DNA from: Bradyrhizobium sp. Ghvi
GTDB taxonomy: Bacteria > Pseudomonadota > Alphaproteobacteria > Rhizobiales > Xanthobacteraceae
Length of the DNA: 64,000 nt
Direction of reading: 5' to 3'
Assembly: GCF_900115265.1 (NCBI RefSeq)
Contig: NZ_FOVU01000001.1
Location: forward strand, 1,337,001-1,401,000
Both the position numbers and the translations under genes were made by a program. The notes below the pieces were generated by a model. It had not been told where the DNA came from. It saw nothing but the letters and a program-made list of their open reading frames with translations, and searched no databases. Of this stretch, positions 51,882 through 60,592 are shown in pieces (positions within the stretch are counted from its first letter, which is position 1; the number at the start of each line of letters is the position of its first letter).

Positions 51882-53006
51882 ATGTCGGACCTTACCTTCT
51901 TTCAGTCCCAGTACCGTCGATTGCAGGATGAGGCTCGGCTGGCGGGTGAGAAGGGTAGCAAGCAAAAAGGCATCAATCTCAATGCCGACGTGTTTGCAGA
52001 GAGGTTCTTTCCGGCAGCCCGTACAGATGGACAACGGCACCGGTTCAATATTCCCGTCTCCGTCTATGGTCCTGGCCTAAGCTCAGAGGCGCAAACCTTA
52101 ACCAGGAAGGTGATTACCGCGGGGGCCGGGGGGAAGAATTGGCGCTTGAATGGCGAGCTTATTCCTAACCCAGAATTTGATATCCACCGTTACGATGGGC
52201 TGAGGTCGGGTGACCTAGTTCTTATTGCAGTCGGCGGCACGACCGAGCCAATCTCGATGTCGTTGGTGTTGTTGTCCCAAACAGATCCGGCTGATGCGAC
52301 AATTTTCGCTGCCCTCGCCAATTCGGTTGGCAACAGACGAATGTCGGTGATCAGTGAGGAGGATCTCAATGCTCTAACGGCGAGCGCACCCCTCGGTCAC
52401 CCGATTCGCGAATTAGTAGACCCCGATCTAGACGAAGCTCTTGAGGAGGCAGCCGCAGGTTCTTCGGAGGGCTTGCAACGGCTTCGCCGGAGGGGATCGC
52501 CCAGGCGAATGACGGCAGAGGCGTTCCGCGAGGCTCGGCTAAAGGCTGAGGCTACTGGGATCGGTGGCGAGCAACTCATGAACGATTGGCTGGAGCAAGA
52601 ACTGTCCGCTGGACGGATCAGATCCTATAAGTGGTTTGCAGAAGATAATGCTGTGAACCCCTGGGACTTTGAGATCGAGGATCTCAACGGCGCAGTGCGC
52701 AGGATCGAGGTTAAGACAACGCGCTCAGGGTTTGAACGGCCGATTCAAATCAGCCAAGCCGAGCTGGAGTTTGCCGCCGAACCTACAGCCCCGCCAACAG
52801 ATCTCTATCGGTTATACGAGTATTCAGATGGCCATGCGCAGCTGGCGATCTCGCGTGATATTGGCGTCATCGCAAAGCGAATTCTGAGCGTGGTCCAACC
52901 CTTAAGTCCGCAGGTCAGGCCCGATTCGTACACCGTTGCAGTCAATAACTTCGGGGACTGGAGCGCCGCCCAGACGATCAAAGTCGAAGAGAGCGAACCG
53001 GAGTAG
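51882..53006 (+). CDS. DUF3883 protein, candidate PD-(D/E)XK endonuclease
   Basis: 374 residues from ATG 51882 (an in-frame TTG at 51855 would add nine). The N-terminal 200 residues are of a type I do not recognise (MSDLTFFQSQYRRLQDEARL; RSGDLVLIAVGG). The C-terminal part from about 225 matches DUF3883: GGEQLMNDWLEQEL, then WDFEIED with Asp262, IEVKTT with Glu276-x-Lys278, and a following Gln (QISQAELEFA). That is the D...ExK core of the PD-(D/E)XK nuclease fold. Its stop abuts the stop of the convergent methyltransferase gene with no base between. I infer it is the restriction partner of that methyltransferase; specificity is unknown. Confidence 0.8.
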   Translation: MSDLTFFQSQYRRLQDEARLAGEKGSKQKGINLNADVFAERFFPAARTDGQRHRFNIPVSVYGPGLSSEAQTLTRKVITAGAGGKNWRLNGELIPNPEFDIHRYDGLRSGDLVLIAVGGTTEPISMSLVLLSQTDPADATIFAALANSVGNRRMSVISEEDLNALTASAPLGHPIRELVDPDLDEALEEAAAGSSEGLQRLRRRGSPRRMTAEAFREARLKAEATGIGGEQLMNDWLEQELSAGRIRSYKWFAEDNAVNPWDFEIEDLNGAVRRIEVKTTRSGFERPIQISQAELEFAAEPTAPPTDLYRLYEYSDGHAQLAISRDIGVIAKRILSVVQPLSPQVRPDSYTVAVNNFGDWSAAQTIKVEESEPE

Positions 53007-54503
53007 CTACTCAGCCGCGACCAGTCGCTTGCTGCGCCTTAGGGCAGCGTTCTGAAGCGTTTCCATCATGGTCGTGGCGAGACTCTTCGCCATGATAGGC
53101 GGAACGGCATTGCCAATCTGCCTGTAGGCTGGATTCATCGTCCCCGAGAAGGAAAATCCATCTGGAAAGCTCTGTAGCCGCGCTGCCTCTCGAACACTGA
53201 TAACGCGGGCTTGAGCGCTATCGTAGTGAATGTGCGAGTAGGTGTCCTTCCCGATGTGAGCCAAAAGTGTACGTGAAGGCGCGTCGGGGCGAAGCTTCCA
53301 CCATCGATTCGGGAAATTGCTAACAGGATAGGGAGGCACCATCTCCGCATACAATGCCGTTCTGTCCTTTTCGCTGAGGGTTTTTTTCAGCCGCCGTTCA
53401 ATTTGGCGAACCCTTTTTTCCCAGAGCTTCACCGCAGTGGCGTGGGCAGCGGGATATTCTCCGCCTATTGGCATGTGCCTGAAGATGTCTGTGTCCCGAG
53501 GGAGGTAGCGAATTACGTGGTCTCGCAACCCCTCATCCGGAGCTTCGAATCCTTTCCACTGCCTCATGAGACGAGCATACCTCGTCAATTTGCACGTCGG
53601 CTCGTAAGGGACAATTTCGTTGAAGCGCCGAGCTCCCCGTTTGAGCTTGCCTTCGAGGTGAAGAGTTATCGGCGGTAGGTCGCCGAGTGCATCCTGCGTC
53701 GTGACCGGGCCGGGCAACGAGGTGTCTCCGTGGTCTGCCTCAACGAAATACTGCTTGTCAAAGAGATCGATGAATTTGAGCGCCACCGCTCGAGTACCCG
53801 CGTAACCTGGCGGCAAGATCAAGTGATTGGCCGCCTCAGGGAAACGAACGTCACTATCTAAGGAACGATGGTGTGCGACGAGAAACACGCGGTCTCTCAT
53901 CTGCGGAACACCATGGAAGGCTGTATTTATCAGGCTATACCTTGCAACGTATCCTAGCTCATCAAGAGCTTCGGCCACTTCGGCCATTACGTTGTGGCCT
54001 CCATAGTTCATTGCGTCCGGCACATTCTCCATGAGAAGAGCCAAGGGCTGTGTTGCCGCAACGAAATGCAGATAGCGAAGATATAAATTGCCGCGGGGAT
54101 CGACCTTGAATGCGCTCGGGTGATCAGCGACGTCCCGAAGCTTTGCTCGGCCGACCCGAGCATAGGCTTGGCAAGGTGGTCCGCCGACGACAACGTCGAA
54201 AGCATCCGCCACAGGTCCGAGAGAGAGTTCCTCCGTCAATTCATCGGGCTCGATGCGAGTCAGATCGCGCGGCTTCATATGGGCCGCAAGTAATTCGGAA
54301 GTCAGATGAGAGTGGAAATTGCGGGCATGAGTTTCCACGGCCGCAGAGTCGATCTCTACAGCGGCATCGATCTGGAAGCCAGCCGCATCAAACCCGAGCG
54401 AGATTCCGCCGCAGCCCGCGAAGAGATCCAGCACTCGCGGTTTGTGTCCCTGCGCAAGTCGCTCGAGCTTTTTGAGAATGCTCTTTTCGGGAGGTCTTTT
54501 CAC
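53007..54503 (-). CDS. DNA (cytosine-5)-methyltransferase
   Basis: 498 residues from GTG 54503. All key C5-MTase motifs are in order: I (VLDLFAGCGGISLGF, residues 24-38), IV with the catalytic Cys111 (GGPPCQAYARVG), VI (MENV, Glu159), VIII (QMRDRVFLVA, 201-210), a variable target-recognition region of roughly 230-420, IX (REAARLQSFPDGF) and X (YRQIGNAVPP). It looks fully active; recognition sequence unknown. Motif I starts only 24 residues in, so any sensible start overlaps the vsr gene. It forms a vsr-methyltransferase operon, convergent with the DUF3883 gene. Confidence 0.94.
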   Translation of the reverse strand: MKRPPEKSILKKLERLAQGHKPRVLDLFAGCGGISLGFDAAGFQIDAAVEIDSAAVETHARNFHSHLTSELLAAHMKPRDLTRIEPDELTEELSLGPVADAFDVVVGGPPCQAYARVGRAKLRDVADHPSAFKVDPRGNLYLRYLHFVAATQPLALLMENVPDAMNYGGHNVMAEVAEALDELGYVARYSLINTAFHGVPQMRDRVFLVAHHRSLDSDVRFPEAANHLILPPGYAGTRAVALKFIDLFDKQYFVEADHGDTSLPGPVTTQDALGDLPPITLHLEGKLKRGARRFNEIVPYEPTCKLTRYARLMRQWKGFEAPDEGLRDHVIRYLPRDTDIFRHMPIGGEYPAAHATAVKLWEKRVRQIERRLKKTLSEKDRTALYAEMVPPYPVSNFPNRWWKLRPDAPSRTLLAHIGKDTYSHIHYDSAQARVISVREAARLQSFPDGFSFSGTMNPAYRQIGNAVPPIMAKSLATTMMETLQNAALRRSKRLVAAE

Positions 54504-54951
54504 CCCGATGCCCCTTTCCCCGAACGAATGATTCCAATCGCCTTTTCAACACATTAACCTTGTTCGTTTCGCATTCCCAGACCACGAGGACGTCCCATCC
54601 ACTGTTCTGAAGAGCGCTTAGATTCCGCTCATCTCGATCCACGTTCCCTTGGAACTTGGCTTGCCAGAACAAGTGGTTTGACTTTGGCATGTACGCAAAC
54701 TGGCAACCGGAGTGTCGATGCCAGAAGCATCCGCGGACCTCAATGATCTTGCGTCGGCCCTGCATCACGATGTCTGGCCTCCCAGGTAGCCCCCGTACAT
54801 GCAATCGATAACCAACACCGAGTGCGTGCAGTACCTTTCGGACCGCTAACTCCGGGCCGGTGTTTCGTCCCCTGATGCGGGCCATGTTTTGGCTCCGCTT
54901 TTCCGGTGTCAACTTGTCCAAAGCGCGTCCAGAAGCCTCCGTGATCACCAA
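54388..54951 (-). CDS. vsr: Very short patch repair endonuclease
   Basis: 187 residues in the longest form (TTG 54951); GTG 54948 and TTG 54921 (DKLTPEKRSQNM, the typical Vsr start) are alternatives. MARIRGRNTGPELAVRK, the catalytic Asp60 in GLPGRPDIVM, and the zinc/active-site string EVRGCFWHRHSGC are intact. Vsr nicks T:G mismatches created by deamination of 5-methylcytosine, so it protects against the mutagenic effect of the neighbouring methylase. The last 38 residues are basic, unlike Vsr, and are encoded by sequence shared with the methyltransferase start (116-base overlap). Confidence 0.92.
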   Translation of the reverse strand: MVITEASGRALDKLTPEKRSQNMARIRGRNTGPELAVRKVLHALGVGYRLHVRGLPGRPDIVMQGRRKIIEVRGCFWHRHSGCQFAYMPKSNHLFWQAKFQGNVDRDERNLSALQNSGWDVLVVWECETNKVNVLKRRLESFVRGKGHRGEKTSRKEHSQKARATCAGTQTASAGSLRGLRRNLARV

Positions 54952-55277
54952 CCAGACTGGAGTCTATACTTGCCCATGTGAATCCGAGACCTGATCTCGT
55001 ATCCCTTCGGCGGGCTGCGAACGGCACTTCTTACAATGATGACATCATGCTCCTGTTTTGCCCGACAGGTCAAACGAGCGCGATGTCATCAGATGTCTAT
55101 CGACACCAAGATCAATTCCTCCCGTCGCTAACAGGGGCGGACCTGATGGCGCTGATGCTGCCCCATTTATCTGACCCGGCGTTGTCGATGCCGGCCGTAT
55201 CGCCCTCCCGCAGACCTTGCAAACACCCAAAATCATCACGATGATCTTCGCGCCGTCACATCGCTTGCGAGGCCTTC
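54952..55277. other. Right edge of the accessory island, non-coding
   Basis: 326 bases without a credible gene. It includes the left part of a dispersed repeat at 55035-55073 (tgatgacatcatgctcctgt, tttgcccgacaggtcaa), related to 58712-58750. I searched for a copy of the tRNA-Ser 3' end here, as expected for an attachment-site repeat, and did not find one. Confidence 0.6.
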
Positions 55278-56417
55278 ATGCGAAAATGCGAAGTCGCCGT
55301 GCTGGGTCTGGGGCTCATGGGCGGAGCGGCGCTGGGCGCATTGCTGGATGCCGGCGTCGATGCGCTCGGCTTCGACCCTGTCGCAGCAGGTTCGGATCGA
55401 GGCTCGTCACATGGTTCATGTCGCATTTTCCGTCGCTTCAATTTCGAAAACCCCAACTACACCAGCCTGAGCGACGAGGCTCATGCCGGCTGGATCCAGC
55501 TGCAGACCGAAAGCGGTCAAACGGTTCTGACCGAAACCCCCATTCTGGAGGCCGGCCGCCCCGGCTCCGCCATGGTGGCGTCCTCGCGCGCGGCCGCGAT
55601 CGCGAAAGGCCGCCCGGATCCGCTAGTCACCGCGGCTGAAGCGAACAAGGAATTTCCGGCTTTCAACCTGCCCGACGACTGGGACGTCGTCGTACAGGAC
55701 GGCGGCGCGATCCTGCATACCGAGGTCGTCATGCGACTGATGCGCGAACGCGCCGGCGCGCGGGTGATTCCGGAACGCGCGAGCTTCACGCCGCGCCGCG
55801 ACGGCGTGTCGATCCGCACTGATAGCGAAGAGTTCTTCGCCGAGCGCGCGATTCTGGCGCTCGGCCCGTGGCTCGGCCGCGCACTCCCGAAACTGGGTGC
55901 GCTGCTGAACGTCACCCGCCAGGCGGTCGGCTGGTTCAAGCCTGTTCGCCCCGACACGGTGGCGCTGGGTCGTTTCCCGATCTTCATTCTGGACCGAGGT
56001 CCTGATGACAATGTCTACGGCTTTCCGGATTTCGAACAGCGCGGCGTCAAGGCTGCGCCTCACAACCACGGGCCCGTGGTCGGCCCCGACGACTGGGGTC
56101 CGCCCGCCACCGATGCCGAACTCCGCCCGATCGGCGAAGCGTTGGCCGCCCTCGTTCCGGGCGCGGCAGGCCCCATCGTCGATCGGGACGTCTGCCTCTA
56201 CACCAACACCCCGCCCGCCGACATCAGGCTAGACGCGGGCGAGGAATTCATCATCGATCGCTGGCCGGAGTCCCGCCTGATCGTCTGCTCCGCGTGTTCA
56301 GGCCATGGCGCGAAGTTCGCGCCCGCCATCGGGCAAAGGCTTGCTCGTCTCGCCACCGATCCGTCCTACCAAGCAGAACCCTTCTTCCAGCTGTCCCGAT
56401 ATTCCCAATTCGCCTGA
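55278..56417 (+). CDS. FAD-dependent oxidoreductase, monomeric sarcosine oxidase / N-methyltryptophan oxidase-like
   Basis: 379-residue flavoprotein. The FAD motif at the start reads GLGLMGGAALGALLDAG, followed by SSHGSCRIFRRFNFE (the SHG...R(I)R region of MSOX/MTOX). The Cys that binds FAD covalently in MSOX corresponds to Cys306 in DVCLYTNTP, with FIIDRWPE after it, and SGHGAKFAPAIG is the C-terminal flavin loop. These enzymes oxidise N-methyl amino acids and release peroxide. The substrate here is not known. Its base composition is typical of the chromosome, so it lies outside the island. Confidence 0.88.
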   Translation: MRKCEVAVLGLGLMGGAALGALLDAGVDALGFDPVAAGSDRGSSHGSCRIFRRFNFENPNYTSLSDEAHAGWIQLQTESGQTVLTETPILEAGRPGSAMVASSRAAAIAKGRPDPLVTAAEANKEFPAFNLPDDWDVVVQDGGAILHTEVVMRLMRERAGARVIPERASFTPRRDGVSIRTDSEEFFAERAILALGPWLGRALPKLGALLNVTRQAVGWFKPVRPDTVALGRFPIFILDRGPDDNVYGFPDFEQRGVKAAPHNHGPVVGPDDWGPPATDAELRPIGEALAALVPGAAGPIVDRDVCLYTNTPPADIRLDAGEEFIIDRWPESRLIVCSACSGHGAKFAPAIGQRLARLATDPSYQAEPFFQLSRYSQFA

Positions 56418-56526
56418 GCTGATGCTGGATGTTGCGGTGACAGTGCACAAAAACGCACCGTCCGGCGGCAAACGCCGTCAAGAGCGTGATGGGATGAGAC
56501 TTGTCTAGTCCACCGACGGAGGTGCG

Positions 56527-56673
56527 TTCCCTCCCCCCTTGTGGGGGAGGGCTAGGGAGGGGGGGTAGCTCAGGAAAAGGTGCTGGTTGTTGATGAATTA
56601 CGTAGAGGGCGCGATGGAAGGAGCCCCCGTGTGGCACCCCCCCCTGCCCCTCCCCCACAAGGGGGGAGGGAAC
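56527..56673. repeat. Long inverted repeat, CCCTCCCCC family
   Basis: ttccctcccccccttgtggg at the left and cccacaaggggggagggaa at the right are almost perfectly complementary across about 150 bases, with inner arms agggagggggggt / cacccccccctgc. It fills most of the 384-base gap between the oxidase and the DUF2157 gene, where I see no ORF of note. Confidence 0.85.
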
Positions 56674-56801
56674 GGAGAGAGAGCACGTCGAGTTCATCGC
56701 TGCCCGGCGACCGAAGCCCGCAAGCGCGGTGATAGTTTGAACCCGCCACCGCCGCGCCCCGACCAACATCCGCCCCGGCACGGACCCTGTGATCCACCAC
56801 C

Positions 56802-58073
56802 ATGTTCGACAAAACCTACCGCCAGCGCCTCGAGGCCGACCTCGCGCAATGGGAGGCCGATGGCGTGATCGCGCCGGCGGCGGCTGGCGCCATCCGCCAG
56901 GCGCTGCCGCCGCTCTCGCCTGGCATCAACATCGCGGTGGTCGTCGGCATCGTCGGCGGGCTCTTGATCGCGGCGGCTTTCCTTGCCTTCGTCGCGGCGC
57001 ACTGGACCGAGATCGCGCGACTGCTGCGCTTTTCGATCCTGCTCGCCGGCATGGTCGTTTCAGGCGGTCTCGGCGCGTGGTTCGCCGCGACCGGCCGCGA
57101 CGTTCTCGCCGATCTCTGCGCCAGCCTCGGTGCCATCATCTTCGGCGCGGGCATCGCGCTGGTCGGCCAGATGTATCATCTCGGCGACGATTTCGCCGGC
57201 GGCATGCTGCTGTGGTCGTCTGGCGCGTTCGCCGCGGCAGCGCTCACCGGCTCGCGCGGCGCGCTGGCGGCCGCCCTCGTCGCCGCCTGCATCTGGACCT
57301 GCATGCGCGTCTATGACGCGCCCGACAATCTTCATCTTCCCTTCGTGCTGGCCTGGCTCGTCGCCGCCGCGCTGGCGTTCGCGTGGAATTCCCGCGCGGC
57401 GGCGCATCTCGTTGCGCTCGCGGTGATCCCGTGGTGGGCCGCGACGTCGCTGCGTTTCGACTTCCACGGCGACCAGCCGTCATTCGTGCTGGCGAACGGC
57501 GCGGCGCTGCTGTTCGGCGCCGGGCTTGCGATTTCAGCCGCGCCGTCGGCGAGGGCACAGCGGCTTGGATCGGTTCTGTCGATCTACGGCGCGTTTTCGC
57601 TGGCCATCGTCGCCTTCCTGGAGGTGACGACAGTCGATGATCTCTTCCGCCTGCGGACAGGCGCGACAGCGCCCCAGCCGCTGTGGGCGGTCTTGTGCGG
57701 CGTTGCGGGCGTAGCTCTTGCGCTCGCCTCCGCCGGCATCACGAAACGTACAGGTGAAATCTTCGCGGCCTGCGCCATCGGCCTCGTGCTGCTCGCCGCG
57801 CCGCTCTGGCCGGCCTCGGCGGGCGGCGAGCCCTGGTTCGCCTATGCCGCGCTGCTCTGCGCCATGCTCTGCCTCGTCGTGTCAGGCGTGCTCGACGATG
57901 TGCGCCCGCGCATCGCCGCCGGCTGGCTCGGCATTGCCGGCGTCATCGCCGGCATCACCTGGGCCGTGAAGGGCTCGCTGCTGCGCCGCTCGGCCTTCCT
58001 CGCCGTATCAGGCGTCATTGCCGTGGTGTTCGCATCCGTGCTCAATCGCATGCTGCCGAGGGCCGCGCGATGA
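56802..58073 (+). CDS. DUF2157 domain membrane protein
   Basis: 423 residues. The N-terminal DUF2157 part has YRQRLEADLAQWEADGVI and then PGINIAVVVGIVGGLLIAAA; some 12 hydrophobic helices follow to the C-terminus. It is coupled by a four-base ATGA overlap to the next gene, which encodes a GDYXXLXY protein. This pairing recurs in many bacteria, but the function of the two proteins is not known to me. Confidence 0.9.
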   Translation: MFDKTYRQRLEADLAQWEADGVIAPAAAGAIRQALPPLSPGINIAVVVGIVGGLLIAAAFLAFVAAHWTEIARLLRFSILLAGMVVSGGLGAWFAATGRDVLADLCASLGAIIFGAGIALVGQMYHLGDDFAGGMLLWSSGAFAAAALTGSRGALAAALVAACIWTCMRVYDAPDNLHLPFVLAWLVAAALAFAWNSRAAAHLVALAVIPWWAATSLRFDFHGDQPSFVLANGAALLFGAGLAISAAPSARAQRLGSVLSIYGAFSLAIVAFLEVTTVDDLFRLRTGATAPQPLWAVLCGVAGVALALASAGITKRTGEIFAACAIGLVLLAAPLWPASAGGEPWFAYAALLCAMLCLVVSGVLDDVRPRIAAGWLGIAGVIAGITWAVKGSLLRRSAFLAVSGVIAVVFASVLNRMLPRAAR

Positions 58074-58666
58074 TCGCCTCCATCACGCAAATCTGGCAAC
58101 GCATCCCGAAAGCCGTGCGGTTCGGCCTCGCCATCATGCTTCAGTGCGGGCTGCTGGTCCTGATGGTCGCCGATCGCATGCAGATCCTGCGCGAGGGCCG
58201 CGAGGTGACCCTGCAGACGCAGCCGGTCGATCCCCGCGATCTCCTGCGCGGCGATTATGTCGTGCTGCGCTATGACATCTCGCAAATGCCGGCCGGCCCG
58301 CTCGCCGGACAGCCGGCGGCGGAGCGGTATCCGATCGTGTTCGTGAAGCTCGCGCCTGATGCAGGCGGACTCTACCAGGCCGTCTCGGTGCATGCGGCGC
58401 CTGTCCCGGTCAACGCCCCCGAAATCCTGATCCGCGGCCGCGTGACCTATTCCTGCGGTTCGAGCAGCCGCACCTTCTGCGACAGCCTGACTATCAAATA
58501 CGGCCTCGAAAGCTATTTCGTGCCGGAAGGCGAGGGCCGGAAGCTCGAGCAGGCCCGCAACGCGCGGAAGCTCCGCATCGTTGCCGCCGTGCTGCCCTCG
58601 GGCCGCGCCGCCATCAAGCGGCTGCTGCTCGACGGCGAGCCTGTTTACGAGGAGCCGTGGTACTGA
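58070..58666 (+). CDS. GDYXXLXY domain protein
   Basis: 198 residues. One membrane helix (about 18-38) is followed by an extracytoplasmic domain with the eponymous motif RGDYVVLRYDIS (about 61-72) and a second part with a Cys pair (SCGSSSRTFCDS). The family works with DUF2157 membrane proteins; the role is undefined. Its start overlaps the DUF2157 stop. Confidence 0.9.
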   Translation: MIASITQIWQRIPKAVRFGLAIMLQCGLLVLMVADRMQILREGREVTLQTQPVDPRDLLRGDYVVLRYDISQMPAGPLAGQPAAERYPIVFVKLAPDAGGLYQAVSVHAAPVPVNAPEILIRGRVTYSCGSSSRTFCDSLTIKYGLESYFVPEGEGRKLEQARNARKLRIVAAVLPSGRAAIKRLLLDGEPVYEEPWY

Positions 58667-58711
58667 GCGCATGATGGCGGGTCGGCAAAATGCCTGCCGA
58701 TCACGCGCCCC

Positions 58712-58818
58712 CCGATGATGGCACTATGCCCCTGTTTTGCCCGACGAGTCAATTCGATTCGGAAAAACGTCAGGCGCCAGGCCGCCCCTCGCGGCTACTG
58801 TGCATGGGGTTGTTTTCG
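58712..58818. repeat. Dispersed two-ended repeat, complete copy
   Basis: The left end gatgatggcactatgcccct plus gttttgcccgacgagtcaa and the right end tactgtgcatggggttgttt are joined by about 50 bases. The left end alone recurs at 55035-55073 and the right end alone at 30996-31018. No ORF. Confidence 0.65.
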
Positions 58819-58829
58819 AGTTTCTTCAC

Positions 58830-60044
58830 TCACGCCGGGTCCAGCACCGTTCGGGTCAGCGTGCTCCGCGCAAATTTCTTCAGCGGCAACGGTTTTCCGA
58901 ACAGGAAGCCCTGCACGAGATCGAAGCCGAGCTCGTTGGCGACGACGAGGTCGGCGCGGCTCTCGACGCCCTCGGCGGCCGCGCGCGCGCCATAGCCCTG
59001 CGCGAGCTCGACGATGTGACGGCACACCGTGCGCTTGAGCCGGTCGTTGGCGCTGCCGGTGACGAAGTGCCGGTCCGCCGTCAGCTTGATGAAGGGAATC
59101 TTGCCGAGATCCATCAGCGACGGCCAATTGGCGCCGAGATTGTCGATCGACAGCCCGATGTTGTGCAGGCGTACCTCGCGCGCGACCTCGATGAGAACAT
59201 CGAGGTCGCGGATCGCCTCCTCGCTGTCGATCTCGATCGTCAGTCCGCCGAAGGCCGGATGCGTCGGCACGCGGCGGCAGAGATCACGCACGGCCTGCGG
59301 CTCCTTCAGATATGACGCCGGCAGGTTGATCGACAGGTCGACCGGGCTTTGCCGCTCCAGCAGATAATGCCAGTCCTGCACGGCGCGCTCGATCACGAAC
59401 TCGGAGAGATCGCGCAGATGCGGATCGTGCTCTTCCGGGATGAAATAAGCCGGCGGCACCACGCCCCAGGTCGGATGGCGCATCCGCACCAAGGCCTCGG
59501 CGCCGCTGCGGATCAACGTGCGGGCGTCGATCTTCGGCTGATACCAGAGCTCGAGCCAGCCGGCATGAAGCGCCTCGCCGACATGCACGGCCGGGCTCGG
59601 CACCGGCTCGTCCGGCAGCAGCATCGCGACGCGATCGCGCAGCGTCTCCGCGGCGAAGGGCGTCGTGAGCGGCGGCAGCATGGCAAGGCCGTATTCCTCC
59701 CCGACCTGCTGCACCGCCTTCACGATGATGGAGTCGCGGGCACCGACGGCCAGGACCTTGCCGTCGAAGGCCTCGCGCACCAGCGTCTCCAGAAACGTGC
59801 CGGGCTCGATGCCGTCGGCGGCGACGCCGAACAGGATCAGATCCGGCAACTCGCCGGCGAGCACGGTCTTGAGCTCGTCGACGTTGGCGCATTCGCAGGT
59901 GACGAAGCCAAGATCCTCCAGCACCTCGGCGAGGAAGGCGCGCAAATGGCGCTTGCCGTCAGCGACGCATGCGCGCGGCGTTACCTTTCGCCGCCCGAAG
60001 GTCCTGAGCCTTCGTCCGGCGAACTCCACAGTTTCTTCGTTCAT
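58830..60044 (-). CDS. Degenerate pseudo-receiver / EAL domain protein
   Basis: 404 residues from ATG 60044 (TTG 60095 would add 17 residues but has no ribosome site). Residues 23-140 look like a receiver domain without its chemistry: the acceptor-Asp strand reads DLILFGVAADG, and the conserved Lys position is Thr (LTTPF). Residues 155-400 form an EAL domain with the EAL (183-185), Asn240, Glu271, Lys320 and Glu358 (AAEGVES) retained. The DDFG motif is DNLG (301-304) and the KID motif is KLT. Loss of a metal-binding Asp suggests weak or no c-di-GMP hydrolysis, perhaps a c-di-GMP or protein-binding role. Confidence 0.85.
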   Translation of the reverse strand: MNEETVEFAGRRLRTFGRRKVTPRACVADGKRHLRAFLAEVLEDLGFVTCECANVDELKTVLAGELPDLILFGVAADGIEPGTFLETLVREAFDGKVLAVGARDSIIVKAVQQVGEEYGLAMLPPLTTPFAAETLRDRVAMLLPDEPVPSPAVHVGEALHAGWLELWYQPKIDARTLIRSGAEALVRMRHPTWGVVPPAYFIPEEHDPHLRDLSEFVIERAVQDWHYLLERQSPVDLSINLPASYLKEPQAVRDLCRRVPTHPAFGGLTIEIDSEEAIRDLDVLIEVAREVRLHNIGLSIDNLGANWPSLMDLGKIPFIKLTADRHFVTGSANDRLKRTVCRHIVELAQGYGARAAAEGVESRADLVVANELGFDLVQGFLFGKPLPLKKFARSTLTRTVLDPA

Positions 60045-60592
60045 CTCAAGCCACTCCCGTTCCGCGACCGGTGTTAGCGACGTGAGCAGTTTCAAATAAG
60101 GAGGGCGTCAGCCGATCGTTGATTTATCTGGGTAACGTTAAAGCCCCCATCATTTCTAAAATTGTTCGGATCTCGTTCGAGAAGTCTTTACGTTCGTCGG
60201 CGCGGTGTGCACGCACGGGCGACAATCAATGCAGGATTTTCGAAAGCCGCGTTTCGATGACGCGTAGGGCCGTGTCCTGTAATTGGACGAAGCTGCACGT
60301 GGCTTTGCCCAATTAAATAATGGACGCCTCAATTGGCTGTGGCTTTGTCGTGTTCGGCCATGCCGACCGGCTCGTCGTCATACGACTGATAGAATTCGGT
60401 GCGAGTGTGAAGCATCTCACATCGCTATTGCCGCATGCGCGCTATTGGTCCGCCTGGCCGGTGGTGGGCTGTCAGAGATCGCAGCTATGACGACGCGGCG
60501 GATGATCCGTTGGTGGTTCAGGTTCGTGATGTCAGGGCGATTTCTCGATCGCTTCCTGTCCCTGCCGCACGCGCCCGAATAGCCGAGGGGAA
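60045..60592. other. Non-coding region left of the unknown 387-residue protein gene
   Basis: 548 bases holding the EAL gene's upstream region. No convincing ORF: one plus-strand frame ends at 60582 with MIRWWFRFVMSGRFLDRFL, which might be a small protein of 25-31 residues but has no clear ribosome site. Part of the stretch (60120-60180 and 60300-60340) is A+T-rich. Confidence 0.5.

Noticed and set aside
51588..52040. 150-codon minus-strand ORF overlapping the DUF3883 gene start
   Set aside because: It conflicts with the DUF3883 frame; its second half is out of frame with the protein-like zinc-ribbon reading at 51425-51838.
49681..55277. Integrase-driven genomic island with attL/attR at tRNA-Ser
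   Set aside because: No integrase or transposase gene and no repeated tRNA 3' end were found; the tRNA link is positional only, so mobility remains inference.
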